Source of the DNA: Muribaculaceae bacterium
GTDB taxonomy: Bacteria; Bacteroidota; Bacteroidia; Bacteroidales; Muribaculaceae
DNA: 64,000 nucleotides
Direction of reading: 5' to 3'
Assembly (NCBI GenBank): GCA_017935045.1
Contig: JAGBIJ010000014.1
Location: 1 to 64,000 of the forward strand
Positions 9,413 through 17,189 of this stretch are shown here, in pieces. Position numbers and translations under genes: made by a program. How positions within the stretch are numbered: position 1 is the first letter of the stretch; every line of letters starts with the position of its first letter. The notes under the pieces are model-generated. The model did no database searches. It saw only the letters and a program-made list of their open reading frames with translations, and was not told the DNA's origin.

Positions 9413-10309
9413 CTATCGGGCTGAGAGAAACAGAGCGGCGGAGGTAAAGAGAGAAAACACAAGCAGATTCATTGCCGTCAGGCCCAGCAAGGGATTGAGC
9501 GCGGCTCCGCGGCAGTTGCGCAGCCGAAGCCAGATGGCCCGATGAAGCGCGAGATAGAGAAACGGCACAAACCACCCGCCCCACAGCATGGTAGCCTTCC
9601 ATACCGGAAACATAATGACCATGGCCACTATGCCGGAACAAAGATACAGCATACTCATAGTCTTGCGGCCAAAGATTACCACCGTAGTGCGCTTGCCGCA
9701 GGCTGCGTCATCCTCCACATCACGGTAATTGTTGACTATAAGCACATTGGCAGCAAGCAACCCGACGGCCAAAGAGAGCGGCATAGCCAGCGGAAGGGAG
9801 CGGAAGCTGCATCCGTCGCAGAGATAGGCGGTAAGACAGACCGGCACTATGCCGAAGAAAATGATGACCGCCACGTCTCCCAGACCGTGGTGCGACAGGG
9901 GCCACGGGCCAGCGCTGTAGCCAAGGGCGAACAGGGCTATCAGTATGCCGGGCGCCAAAAGCCACCACTGGCCGCACAGCAGCATCATGGCTATGCCCGT
10001 AAGGCAGCTGAGAGCCAGTGTGCCGAGCGTGGCGGCGAGCATACTGTGAGGGGATATATCCCCCTCGGTCACACCTCGGCGGAATCCTTCCCGGCCTTTG
10101 CGGTCGAGACCCTTCTTATAGTCGAAATATTCGTTGGCAAAATTGGAGGCTATCTGCGCGCTTACAGCCAGCAGCATGCACAGCGCGCCCTGTAGCCAGC
10201 TCTCCATACCGTAATAAAAGCCACAGGCCACTCCGGCGAGCACTCCGGCCACGCTGACCGGCAGAGTACGCAGGCGCATGGCCTCGATCCATACTTTGAT
10301 ACGTTTCAT
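9413..10309 (-). CDS. menA: 1,4-dihydroxy-2-naphthoate polyprenyltransferase
   Basis: Integral membrane UbiA-family prenyltransferase that joins dihydroxynaphthoate to a polyprenyl chain in menaquinone synthesis, the quinone of anaerobic respiration in Bacteroidales. The reading frame opens further upstream, but the start at 10,309 gives the canonical N-terminus MKRIKVWIEAMRLRTLPVSVAG. The first Asp-rich motif reads NFANEYFDYKKGLDRKGREG and the second YRDVEDDAACGKRT. It has eight or nine hydrophobic helices. Its start overlaps the tadA stop by four bases (ATGA), making it the last gene of the porQ-cmk-ispH-tadA-menA run; ispH and menA both serve isoprenoid metabolism. Confidence 0.93.
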   Translation of the reverse strand: MKRIKVWIEAMRLRTLPVSVAGVLAGVACGFYYGMESWLQGALCMLLAVSAQIASNFANEYFDYKKGLDRKGREGFRRGVTEGDISPHSMLAATLGTLALSCLTGIAMMLLCGQWWLLAPGILIALFALGYSAGPWPLSHHGLGDVAVIIFFGIVPVCLTAYLCDGCSFRSLPLAMPLSLAVGLLAANVLIVNNYRDVEDDAACGKRTTVVIFGRKTMSMLYLCSGIVAMVIMFPVWKATMLWGGWFVPFLYLALHRAIWLRLRNCRGAALNPLLGLTAMNLLVFSLFTSAALFLSAR

Positions 10310-10773
10310 CTTCTTTTTCTGAAAAATTGCTGCATCAGCTCCCGGCACTCATCCTCCAGCACTCCGCCGCATACCTCCGCTTTCGGATGCAGCGGAGAGG
10401 CGGCGCCCGAAGGCGCGGTAAGGGTGGTATAGCCGCGTTTGGCGTCAGAGGCTCCGTAGACCACCCTGCCCACCTGTGCCCAGCCCAAGGCGCCGGCACA
10501 CATCATGCAGGGCTCGACGGTAACATACAGTGTACACTCCTGCAGATACTTGCCTCCAAGAGTCTGGGTAGCTGCCGTGATAGCTATCATCTCGGCATGA
10601 GCCGTGACGTCGCTCAGACGTTCGGTCATGTTATGGCCGTAAGCTACGACTGCGCCCTGATGCACGATTACGGCGCCGACCGGTATCTCGTCCTCGTCCA
10701 TGGCGGCCTGCGCTTCCCGCAACGCCATACGCATGAAGCGCTCATCGCGCTCGCCCGATGTCTCAAACAGCAT
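10306..10773 (-). CDS. tadA: tRNA-specific adenosine deaminase
   Basis: Converts adenosine 34 of tRNA-Arg(ACG) to inosine in the wobble position. The zinc-dependent deaminase signature is complete: HAEMIAI supplies the zinc His and proton-shuttle Glu, and PCMMCAGAL the two zinc cysteines. Length (155 residues) is normal. The start overlaps the ispH end by 11 bases and the stop overlaps the menA start, so it is embedded in an operon. Confidence 0.95.
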   Translation of the reverse strand: MLFETSGERDERFMRMALREAQAAMDEDEIPVGAVIVHQGAVVAYGHNMTERLSDVTAHAEMIAITAATQTLGGKYLQECTLYVTVEPCMMCAGALGWAQVGRVVYGASDAKRGYTTLTAPSGAASPLHPKAEVCGGVLEDECRELMQQFFRKRR

Positions 10774-11638
10774 AATTCTTCTCTATTGTATCCTTTACCC
10801 TCTCCATCAGCCAGCGGGGAGTAGAGGTTGCGCCGGCTATGCCTACCGTGGCCACGCCGCGCAGCCATTCCGGCTGAATCTCGGAGGGGTCTGTTATGAA
10901 ATATGAGCGCGGATTGACGCGCCGGCACTCCTCAAAGAGAGCCTTGCCGTTGCTGCTCTTGCGTCCGCTGACAAAGAGTATCACTTCGTGACACATCGCA
11001 AAATCCCTTATGCGCGGCATGCGGCCAGCGACACGACGGCAGATAGTATCGAAATAGCGGAAACCGCCACGAGTCTTGCGTGCCTTGATGGCCTCCACCA
11101 CTTCATTGAATCCGGTCAGCGACTTAGTAGTCTGCGAATACAGCAGAATATCGCGGTCGAGATCCACATTGTCAAGGTCTGCCGCCGACTGTATGACGAC
11201 GGCCGTCCCTTCGGTCTGTCCCACCAGGCCGTTGACCTCGGCGTGGCCGGGCTTGCCATATATCAGTATAAGCGGCGCGTCCGCAGTGCCCCGGCCCTGC
11301 TCGTAGGCACTTTTTATGCGTTTCTGCAGCTGGAGTACGACAGGACATGTCGCATCGATAATCTCAATGTTGTGTTCGGCGGCGCGGGCATAGGTCTGCG
11401 GCGGCTCGCCGTGAGCCCGCAGAAGCACCTTGACATCGCGCAATCTGTCGAGATCAGCGTGGGTAATGGTAGTCAGCCCTTTGGCGCAGAGGCGATCCAC
11501 CTCATTGGAATTATGCACTATGTCCCCCAGGCAATACAGCTTTCCCGTCGCGTCAAGTTCCTGTTCAGCCTTACGTATGGCCGTGACCACGCCGAAGCAG
11601 AAACCCGAGTCGGCATCTATCTCTATACGGGGTGTCAT
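10763..11638 (-). CDS. ispH: 4-hydroxy-3-methylbut-2-enyl diphosphate reductase
   Basis: Iron-sulfur enzyme of the last step of the MEP pathway, making IPP and DMAPP. The three cluster cysteines are in place: Cys14 (GFCFGV), Cys98 (DATCPVV) and Cys200 (FDTICRR), as are the substrate-binding histidines in DIVHNSNEV (His42), RAHGEPP (His76) and GKPGHAEV (His132). Length is 291 residues. It overlaps cmk by 4 bases upstream and tadA by 11 downstream. Unlike some Bacteroidota homologues it is not fused to an S1 domain. Confidence 0.96.
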   Translation of the reverse strand: MTPRIEIDADSGFCFGVVTAIRKAEQELDATGKLYCLGDIVHNSNEVDRLCAKGLTTITHADLDRLRDVKVLLRAHGEPPQTYARAAEHNIEIIDATCPVVLQLQKRIKSAYEQGRGTADAPLILIYGKPGHAEVNGLVGQTEGTAVVIQSAADLDNVDLDRDILLYSQTTKSLTGFNEVVEAIKARKTRGGFRYFDTICRRVAGRMPRIRDFAMCHEVILFVSGRKSSNGKALFEECRRVNPRSYFITDPSEIQPEWLRGVATVGIAGATSTPRWLMERVKDTIEKNYAV

Positions 11639-12330
11639 TCAGCCGTGCGTTTATGAAACAGGTCAAGCATCCAGCGGTCCTGCTCGTCGGCAGTCATAGC
11701 GTCATTGCACAGCACCACGGCATCGTCAGCCTGACGCAGCGGGCTCTCCTTGCGCGTGCGGTCTATCTCGTCGCGTTCAAGCACATTGGCCAGCACCTGG
11801 TCATACGTCACTCCGCTGTCTCCCTTCTCTGTCAGTTCGCGGAAACGGCGGCGTGCCCGCTCCTCGGGCGTAGCATCCACAAACACCTTCATCTCCGCAT
11901 CGGGAAAGACGGTAGTGCCTATGTCACGTCCATCCATCACTATGCCCTTGGCTTTGCCATACTCGCGCTGAAGGCATGTCAGGGCGTGCCGCACCTCAGG
12001 CAAAGCTGCCACCGGACTCACATGCGACGATACCTCCAGGCTGCGTATCTGTGCCTCCACATCCTCGCCATTGAGAAACGTATGGCTCGCTCCGCCGCCG
12101 GCCGGCACACGGAAATCTATATGTATGCCGGGCAGTACGGCTGCGAGAGCCGCCTCGTCGGGTCGGCCGTCAGCATTGATCAGGCCGTGGCGCATGGCGT
12201 AGAGGGTCACGGCGCGATACATGGCGCCGCTGTCTATATATGCGTAGCCTACGGCGCGGGCCAGAGCCTTGGCCATAGTGCTTTTGCCAGATGACGAATA
12301 TCCGTCGATAGCTACTGTTATCTTCTTCAT
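11635..12330 (-). CDS. cmk: Cytidylate kinase
   Basis: Phosphorylates CMP and dCMP with ATP. P-loop GYSSSGKST is at 10-18, followed by the family motifs YIDSGAMYRAVT and VMDGRDIGTTVFPDA; the LID region carries EERARRRFREL. The 231 residues are the usual size. It is joined by four-base overlaps to porQ upstream and ispH downstream. Confidence 0.96.
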   Translation of the reverse strand: MKKITVAIDGYSSSGKSTMAKALARAVGYAYIDSGAMYRAVTLYAMRHGLINADGRPDEAALAAVLPGIHIDFRVPAGGGASHTFLNGEDVEAQIRSLEVSSHVSPVAALPEVRHALTCLQREYGKAKGIVMDGRDIGTTVFPDAEMKVFVDATPEERARRRFRELTEKGDSGVTYDQVLANVLERDEIDRTRKESPLRQADDAVVLCNDAMTADEQDRWMLDLFHKRTAE

Positions 12331-13355
12331 TTTCTGAGTAATTCTTGCAGGTTCATTGAGAAATTGACCATAATCGAGGAAGCCGACTTATGGGGCTGGG
12401 CATAGCTGACGCCCAAATCGAAGCTCTTGACCTTCATCCCGAAGCCGGCAGAAAAGCCGCTCAGGAAATTACGCTTGTACGTACTCATATCCGTACGGAT
12501 CTTATTATTGTATCCGATGGCTATATAAAACTTATCCGACGGACTGTATTGCAGTCCGAAGACCAGATGGCGCATCAGGTTGCTGAAGAAAGAGTCCTTT
12601 TTCTCTGTCTCGCCGGAATCGGAATGTGTATAGTACGGGAGGCTCCACTTGTTAAGATGCCATGCCGTGACAGCGAGCATAAAGGGTCCGTGTCCGATAC
12701 GCTGCATCCAGCCTATCTGTATGTCAAAAGGCACAGACGTGTATTCGCGGTCGAAACGCTTGAGCTGACCGCCCATATTCTTCAGCACCAGCGAGAGCGA
12801 CATGTCCTTCTCCTCATCGTAATAGTTGATGCCGAGATCGGCGGCCATGGCGAAAGCCGAGTAAGCCTCGTAACTCGAATAGACCATCTTCATGCTTATA
12901 CCGCCTCGCAGACGCTCGGTAATGTCGTAGGCATAAATGCCGCTGACCACTATATCTTTCATCGAAAAAGAGCCGGCCACGGTGCCGTCAGGATTGAATG
13001 AAGTGGCCGAGCCGTAACCTAAATATTGCAGTCCGGCGCCCCATGCTCCGCGTCTGCCGGCGCTTTGGGCGTAATGCACGCCGGCGAAATTGCTGTCGCC
13101 GAGATAGTGCATGTAATTGAAGGCAACCTGCTTCTCCAGCTCGGTGCCGAGCAGGCCCGGATTGGAGCCGGCAAGAGTGACGTCATCATCCACTACAGCT
13201 ATGCCTGACCCGCCCAGAGCGAAGGCATGGGATGAGTAAGGAATCTCCAGAAAACTGTAAGAGGAGCGATCCTGCGACTCCTGGCCGAGACAGCGCAATG
13301 CGGCCGCACACAGCAGAACCACTACGGCGATATGTCTGATTAAAGGAAAATTCAT
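12327..13355 (-). CDS. porQ: Type IX secretion system protein PorQ
   Basis: Outer-membrane beta-barrel of the FadL-like PorV/PorQ family; in T9SS, PorQ takes part with PorU, PorV and PorZ in attaching cargo to the cell surface. The frame opens at 13,412, but the start at 13,355 gives a clean signal peptide (MNFPLIRHIAVVV ... RCLGQES). The mature part begins YSFLEIPYSSHAFALGGSGIAVVDDDVTLAGSNPGLL, the recognisable PorQ N-terminus (given here in pieces of one run: FLEIP, HAFALGG, DVTLAGSNPG), and ends in strand FSMNLQELLRK. Placement directly before cmk is the usual context of porQ. It fits the gldKLMN/porP/porT operon elsewhere in the window. Confidence 0.9.
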   Translation of the reverse strand: MNFPLIRHIAVVVLLCAAALRCLGQESQDRSSYSFLEIPYSSHAFALGGSGIAVVDDDVTLAGSNPGLLGTELEKQVAFNYMHYLGDSNFAGVHYAQSAGRRGAWGAGLQYLGYGSATSFNPDGTVAGSFSMKDIVVSGIYAYDITERLRGGISMKMVYSSYEAYSAFAMAADLGINYYDEEKDMSLSLVLKNMGGQLKRFDREYTSVPFDIQIGWMQRIGHGPFMLAVTAWHLNKWSLPYYTHSDSGETEKKDSFFSNLMRHLVFGLQYSPSDKFYIAIGYNNKIRTDMSTYKRNFLSGFSAGFGMKVKSFDLGVSYAQPHKSASSIMVNFSMNLQELLRK

Positions 13356-13460
13356 CTTGATATGAAACGATTCGGCCGCCCCCTTTATTATATTCAAGGC
13401 CGGCGGCGGCACCGAAAATTGTAAAAAATGGTGTAAGGATGTTTAATGAACGTTAAAGCA

Positions 13461-13492
13461 CTTGCGTATCTCCGTATTCAGCCGTATATTTG
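13461..13492 (+). promoter_or_regulatory. Promoter of the TonB-domain gene
   Basis: CTTG (13461-13464), 20 bases, then a perfect TATATTTG -7 element (13485-13492). Start of transcription would be near 13,497, about 30 bases before the gene. Confidence 0.75.
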
Positions 13493-13525
13493 CACCGTAA
13501 AACCATGTAGGCACCGAGCCTTTCT

Positions 13526-13981
13526 ATGCCAATGCTCTCAGCAACCATATACCGTATGCTCTCGCTGGCCGTCCTCTCCTTAGGGTGGCTGGCTGCGGCT
13601 CACGCACAGACCTGCCGCATGAAGATTGCCGTCAACTCAGACGGCACACGTGTGGAGTACCGCGAGGTATACGAATATGACTATGTATGGGAGAAACCCT
13701 CTTTTCCGGGCGGAGACAGCAAGCTGATCAGCTTCATCAATCACAACCGTCAGTATCCGCGCCACGCCTACGAGGCTGGCATACAGGGGCGTGTGATGTG
13801 TTCATTCATTGTAAATGTAGACGGTGCCGTAAGCAATGTCCAGGTGTTCAAAGGAGTAGAAGCCTCGCTCAACGATGAGGCCGTACGCATCATGCGCCTT
13901 ATGCCGGCATGGAACCCCGGACGCATCAACGGCGTGCCGGTTCCGGTGCGCGTAATCCGCGCCGTCCCCTTCCGCCGCTAA
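13526..13981 (+). CDS. Secreted TonB C-terminal domain protein
   Basis: A 151-residue product with an N-terminal signal peptide (cleavage after AAAHAQ) and then little more than one TonB C-terminal domain: FPGGDSKLISFI, YPRHAYEAGIQGRV, FIVNVDGAVSNVQV, LNDEAVRIMRLMPAWNPG. Classical TonB has a membrane anchor, a proline-rich linker and this domain; here linker and a lasting anchor are missing, so the protein is probably periplasmic. Such short proteins are common in Bacteroidales, where their role is unclear. Two relatives lie at 52,438 and 54,241. Confidence 0.85.
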   Translation: MPMLSATIYRMLSLAVLSLGWLAAAHAQTCRMKIAVNSDGTRVEYREVYEYDYVWEKPSFPGGDSKLISFINHNRQYPRHAYEAGIQGRVMCSFIVNVDGAVSNVQVFKGVEASLNDEAVRIMRLMPAWNPGRINGVPVPVRVIRAVPFRR

Positions 13982-13989
13982 GAGGGTGT

Positions 13990-15102
13990 TTAACAATATT
14001 TTTTGATTAGATCTGTGATGCGGAGCAATGTCTGCTCAGGCAAGTCGGGATATAAAGGCAGACACAAGACGCTGTCGGCCGCACGGCGCGCGTTGGGCGC
14101 CTCGCATATCTTTTGTGATGCGAGCAGCGTGCGGTAAGGTTCGAAATCGGTAATCAGAGGGTAGAAGTATCGGCGCGTCAGTATACCGTCTGACTTCAGT
14201 CTTTCATAGAGCCTGTCTCGTCCCTGAGGCACCAGTACGGGGAAATGGGAGTAATTCCACTCTACATCTTCCGCCGGAGCCGGCGGGACTGTCAGCGCCG
14301 GCACGGCGCCCAGTTCGCGGCGATAGATGGCATCGAGACTGCGGCGGCGCGCGATGGCGTCATCGACGTGACGCAGCGCGGCCAGGCCGTAGGCGCAACG
14401 CAGTTCGTCGAGCTTGGCGTTGATGCCTATGCCGGTGATTTCTGTCTCGCCGGCAAAGCCGAAGTTGCGCAGCCGGTCTATCTCCTGCTTCATGGCAAGA
14501 CTGCGGCATATCACGGCTCCCCCCTCGATTGTATTGAACACCTTGGTAGCGTGGAAACTGAGTGTGGCCATATCCCCCTGCTCAAGCAGCGAGCGCCCCT
14601 GCATGCGCACCCCGAAAGCGTGGGAGGCGTCATATATCAGCGGCAGCCCGTAGCGGCCGGCCACACGCCGCAGCCCCGCGCAGTCGCAAGGATGGCCGTA
14701 GACGTGTACCGCCAGTATAGCCTTGGTGCGGGGAGTGATCTGCTCCTCCACCCTGTCCGGGTCGAGCGCGAATCCCTTCGGCGATATGTCGGCGAAAACG
14801 GGGCGCAGGCCGCTCCATTGCAGGGCATGGGTCGTCGCCACGAAGCTATAGGGGGTAGTGATTACCTCTCCCTGCTCTATGCCGAGCGCACGCAGCGCAA
14901 GCATGAGTGACAGGGTGCCGTTGGCCGTCAGGCTTACGTAGGGCACGTCAAGGTATCGCGCCAGCTCCTGTTCAAGCCGGGCGTGAAACTCTCCGCCGTT
15001 GGTAAGGATACGGCTTTGCCATATCTGACGGAGCATAGGCTCCAGCTCCTCAAGAGGGGGCATATCGGGGCGGGTAACGAATATGGGTCTATCCATTGTC
15101 AA
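13990..15102 (-). CDS. DegT/DnrJ/EryC1/StrS-family sugar aminotransferase
   Basis: PLP-dependent aminotransferase of the type that aminates UDP- or dTDP-keto-sugars in glycan biosynthesis. The PLP lysine is Lys187 in SFHATKVFN, Asp158 (IYDASHAFG) contacts the cofactor ring, and the substrate-binding segment GINAKLDELRCAYG is present. Length is 370 residues. Start at 15,102 or at the second Met (15,096); both overlap the end of the flippase gene. It is the last gene of the ribE-flippase-aminotransferase group; the two glycan genes suggest surface polysaccharide or O-antigen assembly, but no glycosyltransferase is adjacent. The gene converges with the TonB-domain gene across only 8 bases. Confidence 0.9.
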   Translation of the reverse strand: MTMDRPIFVTRPDMPPLEELEPMLRQIWQSRILTNGGEFHARLEQELARYLDVPYVSLTANGTLSLMLALRALGIEQGEVITTPYSFVATTHALQWSGLRPVFADISPKGFALDPDRVEEQITPRTKAILAVHVYGHPCDCAGLRRVAGRYGLPLIYDASHAFGVRMQGRSLLEQGDMATLSFHATKVFNTIEGGAVICRSLAMKQEIDRLRNFGFAGETEITGIGINAKLDELRCAYGLAALRHVDDAIARRRSLDAIYRRELGAVPALTVPPAPAEDVEWNYSHFPVLVPQGRDRLYERLKSDGILTRRYFYPLITDFEPYRTLLASQKICEAPNARRAADSVLCLPLYPDLPEQTLLRITDLIKKYC

Positions 15103-16543
15103 GAAGTCTTTTCAGTTCGTCATACCATCTCCAGCGCCACAATGCGCCTGCCGCAAGGTAGCAGAGCGCCATGACGGAAGCGCCTGCGGCGATTCGCAGC
15201 CAATCGGCCATCTGCAGCTTACAGACAAGATATGCAAGCATCGCGCCTACGGCGGCGCTGACAGCCATAGGAAGCGCCACAGTCCACTGACGGAGCCAGG
15301 ACATGCCGGCGTATGTGCGGGCATAAGCGCCATTGACCGGCACACATATAATATTGAATATCAGTATGCCGGCGCATACCCACCACACTCCGAGAGGAAT
15401 CGTGGCTACGAGCATTGCCGCGCCGAGGCATTTTTTGACTATCTCCAGGCGCAGAAACAGGTCGGAGCGGCCGGAGGCATTGAGCGCGGCCAGATTGAGC
15501 GCATGGAGGGGGTATAGCGCCGCGGCGGCGCACAATAGCCGGAAATAGGGTACGGCAGGCAGCCATTTGTCGGTCAGTACAAGCGAGAAAAGCGGTTCGG
15601 CCAAAGCCATGGCAAGCGCCATGAACGGAAATACGACCCAGGCCGACACGCCTATGAGGCGGCGCATGGCCTCGGACATACGCAGACGGTCGGCGCTTAT
15701 ACGGCAGAAGACCGGATATGCCACACGGCTAAGCATAGTGGATAATGTGACCGGCCCATACATGGCAAGCGTGTCGGCTCGCCAATACCATCCGGTAGCT
15801 TTCAGAGAGAAACAGCGACCCAGTACCGGAGCGTAGATATTGTTCCAGAGACTGTCTATGAGCGAGCTTACGAGCAGTTTCCAGCCGAAACCAGACATCT
15901 CGCGGAACTCGCGCGTCCCCCAGCGCAGCGGAGCGGTCCAGCGCAAAGTAAGCCACAAGAGCAGGGTGCGCGTTCCCCATACGGAGAGCTGCTGCCAGAC
16001 GAGAGCCCAGACACCGTAGCCGGCAAAAGCGAGGATCAGCCCCGTGGCCGCCGATACGACAGCCGCCGCACCATTGACCGCGCACAGGTGGCGGAACTTC
16101 ATTTCAGCTGTCAGACGGGCGACCTGCACCACACACACAGCGTTGAGCGGGATGGCGAGGGTCAGCGTCCGCATGACCGGTGCCAGAGACGGCGTGCCGT
16201 AGAAGTCAGCTACCATCGGAGCGGACAGGTACAGCACGGCGTAAATGCCCAGGCCGACGGCGGTGTTAAGCAACAGCGCCGTACTCTCATGCAGGGCGGT
16301 GCGACGACAGCGTATAAGCGCCGACGAGAAGCCGGAATCGACCAGCACATGGCTGACAGCCACAAATATCTGCAGCATGGCTATCATGCCGAACTCCGCC
16401 GGAGTCAGCACCCTGGCCAGAACCACAGACACAATCAGAGCTACCCCGGAGACACCGAGAGTCTCAAGGGCGCTCCAGGCCGCGCCACGCAGCGCGCGGC
16501 GACCGAAACCCGCGGAATCAGATGAGCGACCCGATGCGGGCAA
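15089..16543 (-). CDS. Wzx-like oligosaccharide flippase (MOP superfamily)
   Basis: Polytopic membrane protein of 484 residues with about 12-14 hydrophobic helices. The N-terminus ALRGAAWSALETLG, VLARVLTPAEFGMIAM and the following DSGFSSALIR are typical of the lipopolysaccharide-exporter branch (WzxC/TuaB-like) of polysaccharide flippases, which move undecaprenyl-linked sugars across the inner membrane. It overlaps ribE by 26 bases at its start (a later start is possible) and the aminotransferase by 14 at its end. Confidence 0.88.
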   Translation of the reverse strand: MPASGRSSDSAGFGRRALRGAAWSALETLGVSGVALIVSVVLARVLTPAEFGMIAMLQIFVAVSHVLVDSGFSSALIRCRRTALHESTALLLNTAVGLGIYAVLYLSAPMVADFYGTPSLAPVMRTLTLAIPLNAVCVVQVARLTAEMKFRHLCAVNGAAAVVSAATGLILAFAGYGVWALVWQQLSVWGTRTLLLWLTLRWTAPLRWGTREFREMSGFGWKLLVSSLIDSLWNNIYAPVLGRCFSLKATGWYWRADTLAMYGPVTLSTMLSRVAYPVFCRISADRLRMSEAMRRLIGVSAWVVFPFMALAMALAEPLFSLVLTDKWLPAVPYFRLLCAAAALYPLHALNLAALNASGRSDLFLRLEIVKKCLGAAMLVATIPLGVWWVCAGILIFNIICVPVNGAYARTYAGMSWLRQWTVALPMAVSAAVGAMLAYLVCKLQMADWLRIAAGASVMALCYLAAGALWRWRWYDELKRLLDNG

Positions 16544-17123
16544 TGTATTTGCCTATGATGTCAAACTCCAGATTTACCTTGGTGCCCGGCTCGATGCGGT
16601 GGAAATTCGTATGTTCGTGCGTAAAGGGTATGATGCATACGGCAAAACTGTCGGCCTGCGGCTCACAGACGGTAAGGCTGACGCCGTTGACCGTCACCGA
16701 GCCTTTCTCGACGCATACATAGCCCTTGGCGGCATCCTCCTTGCTGAAGTAGTAGCGGAACGTATAGCGCCAGCTGCCGTCCTCCTCGACTACATCAGTG
16801 CAGATAGCCGTAGTATCCACATGTCCCTGGACAATATGCCCGTCGAGGCGTCCGTTCATACGCATCGAGCGCTCCAGATTGACCAGATCGCCCACCTTTA
16901 GGTCGCCCAGATTGGAGCGGGTAAGCGTCTCCTGGATAGCCGTCACGGTATATGTGCCGTCGCCCGGCAGAGCCACTACCGTCAGACAGACACCGTTGTG
17001 CGCCACACTCTGGTCAATGCGCAATTCGTCGGCAAAGCTACACTCAAGTGTGATATGCAGGTTTCCCTGATCGCGGCGCAACGACACTACCCGCGCCGCC
17101 TCCTCTACTATTCCTGAAAACAT
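16518..17123 (-). CDS. ribE: Riboflavin synthase, alpha chain
   Basis: Dismutates two molecules of 6,7-dimethyl-8-ribityllumazine to riboflavin. The correct start is the ATG at 17,123 (MFSGIVEEAARV), giving 201 residues; the long in-frame extension upstream is spurious because the promoter lies within it. Two tandem lumazine-binding repeats are visible, each with a G-x-CLTV/VSLTV element (VAHNGVCLTVV and VTVNGVSLTVC). No FMN riboswitch was recognised. It heads an operon with two glycan genes to which it has no obvious functional link. Confidence 0.95.
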   Translation of the reverse strand: MFSGIVEEAARVVSLRRDQGNLHITLECSFADELRIDQSVAHNGVCLTVVALPGDGTYTVTAIQETLTRSNLGDLKVGDLVNLERSMRMNGRLDGHIVQGHVDTTAICTDVVEEDGSWRYTFRYYFSKEDAAKGYVCVEKGSVTVNGVSLTVCEPQADSFAVCIIPFTHEHTNFHRIEPGTKVNLEFDIIGKYIARIGSLI

Positions 17124-17139
17124 ATTATTGAAGTTTTTC

Positions 17140-17170
17140 TTTGCAAAGTTAATAAAAAAAGTTAACTTTG
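17140..17170 (+). promoter_or_regulatory. Promoter of the AAA/DUF4435-like gene
   Basis: A consensus match: TTTG (17140-17143), 19 bases, TAACTTTG (17163-17170). Expected transcription start near 17,175, about 15 bases before the ATG at 17,190. Confidence 0.85.
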
Positions 17171-17180
17171 GGCAACCAAA
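17144..17180 (-). promoter_or_regulatory. Promoter of ribE operon, interleaved with the divergent promoter
   Basis: On the minus strand the -7 element TAACTTTG is read from 17,151 to 17,144; GTTG (17176-17173) or TTTG (17180-17177) is the upstream element. It abuts the opposing -33 box, so polymerase cannot occupy both at once. It places the ribE start at 17,123. Confidence 0.75.
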
Positions 17181-17189
17181 TCCACAACT

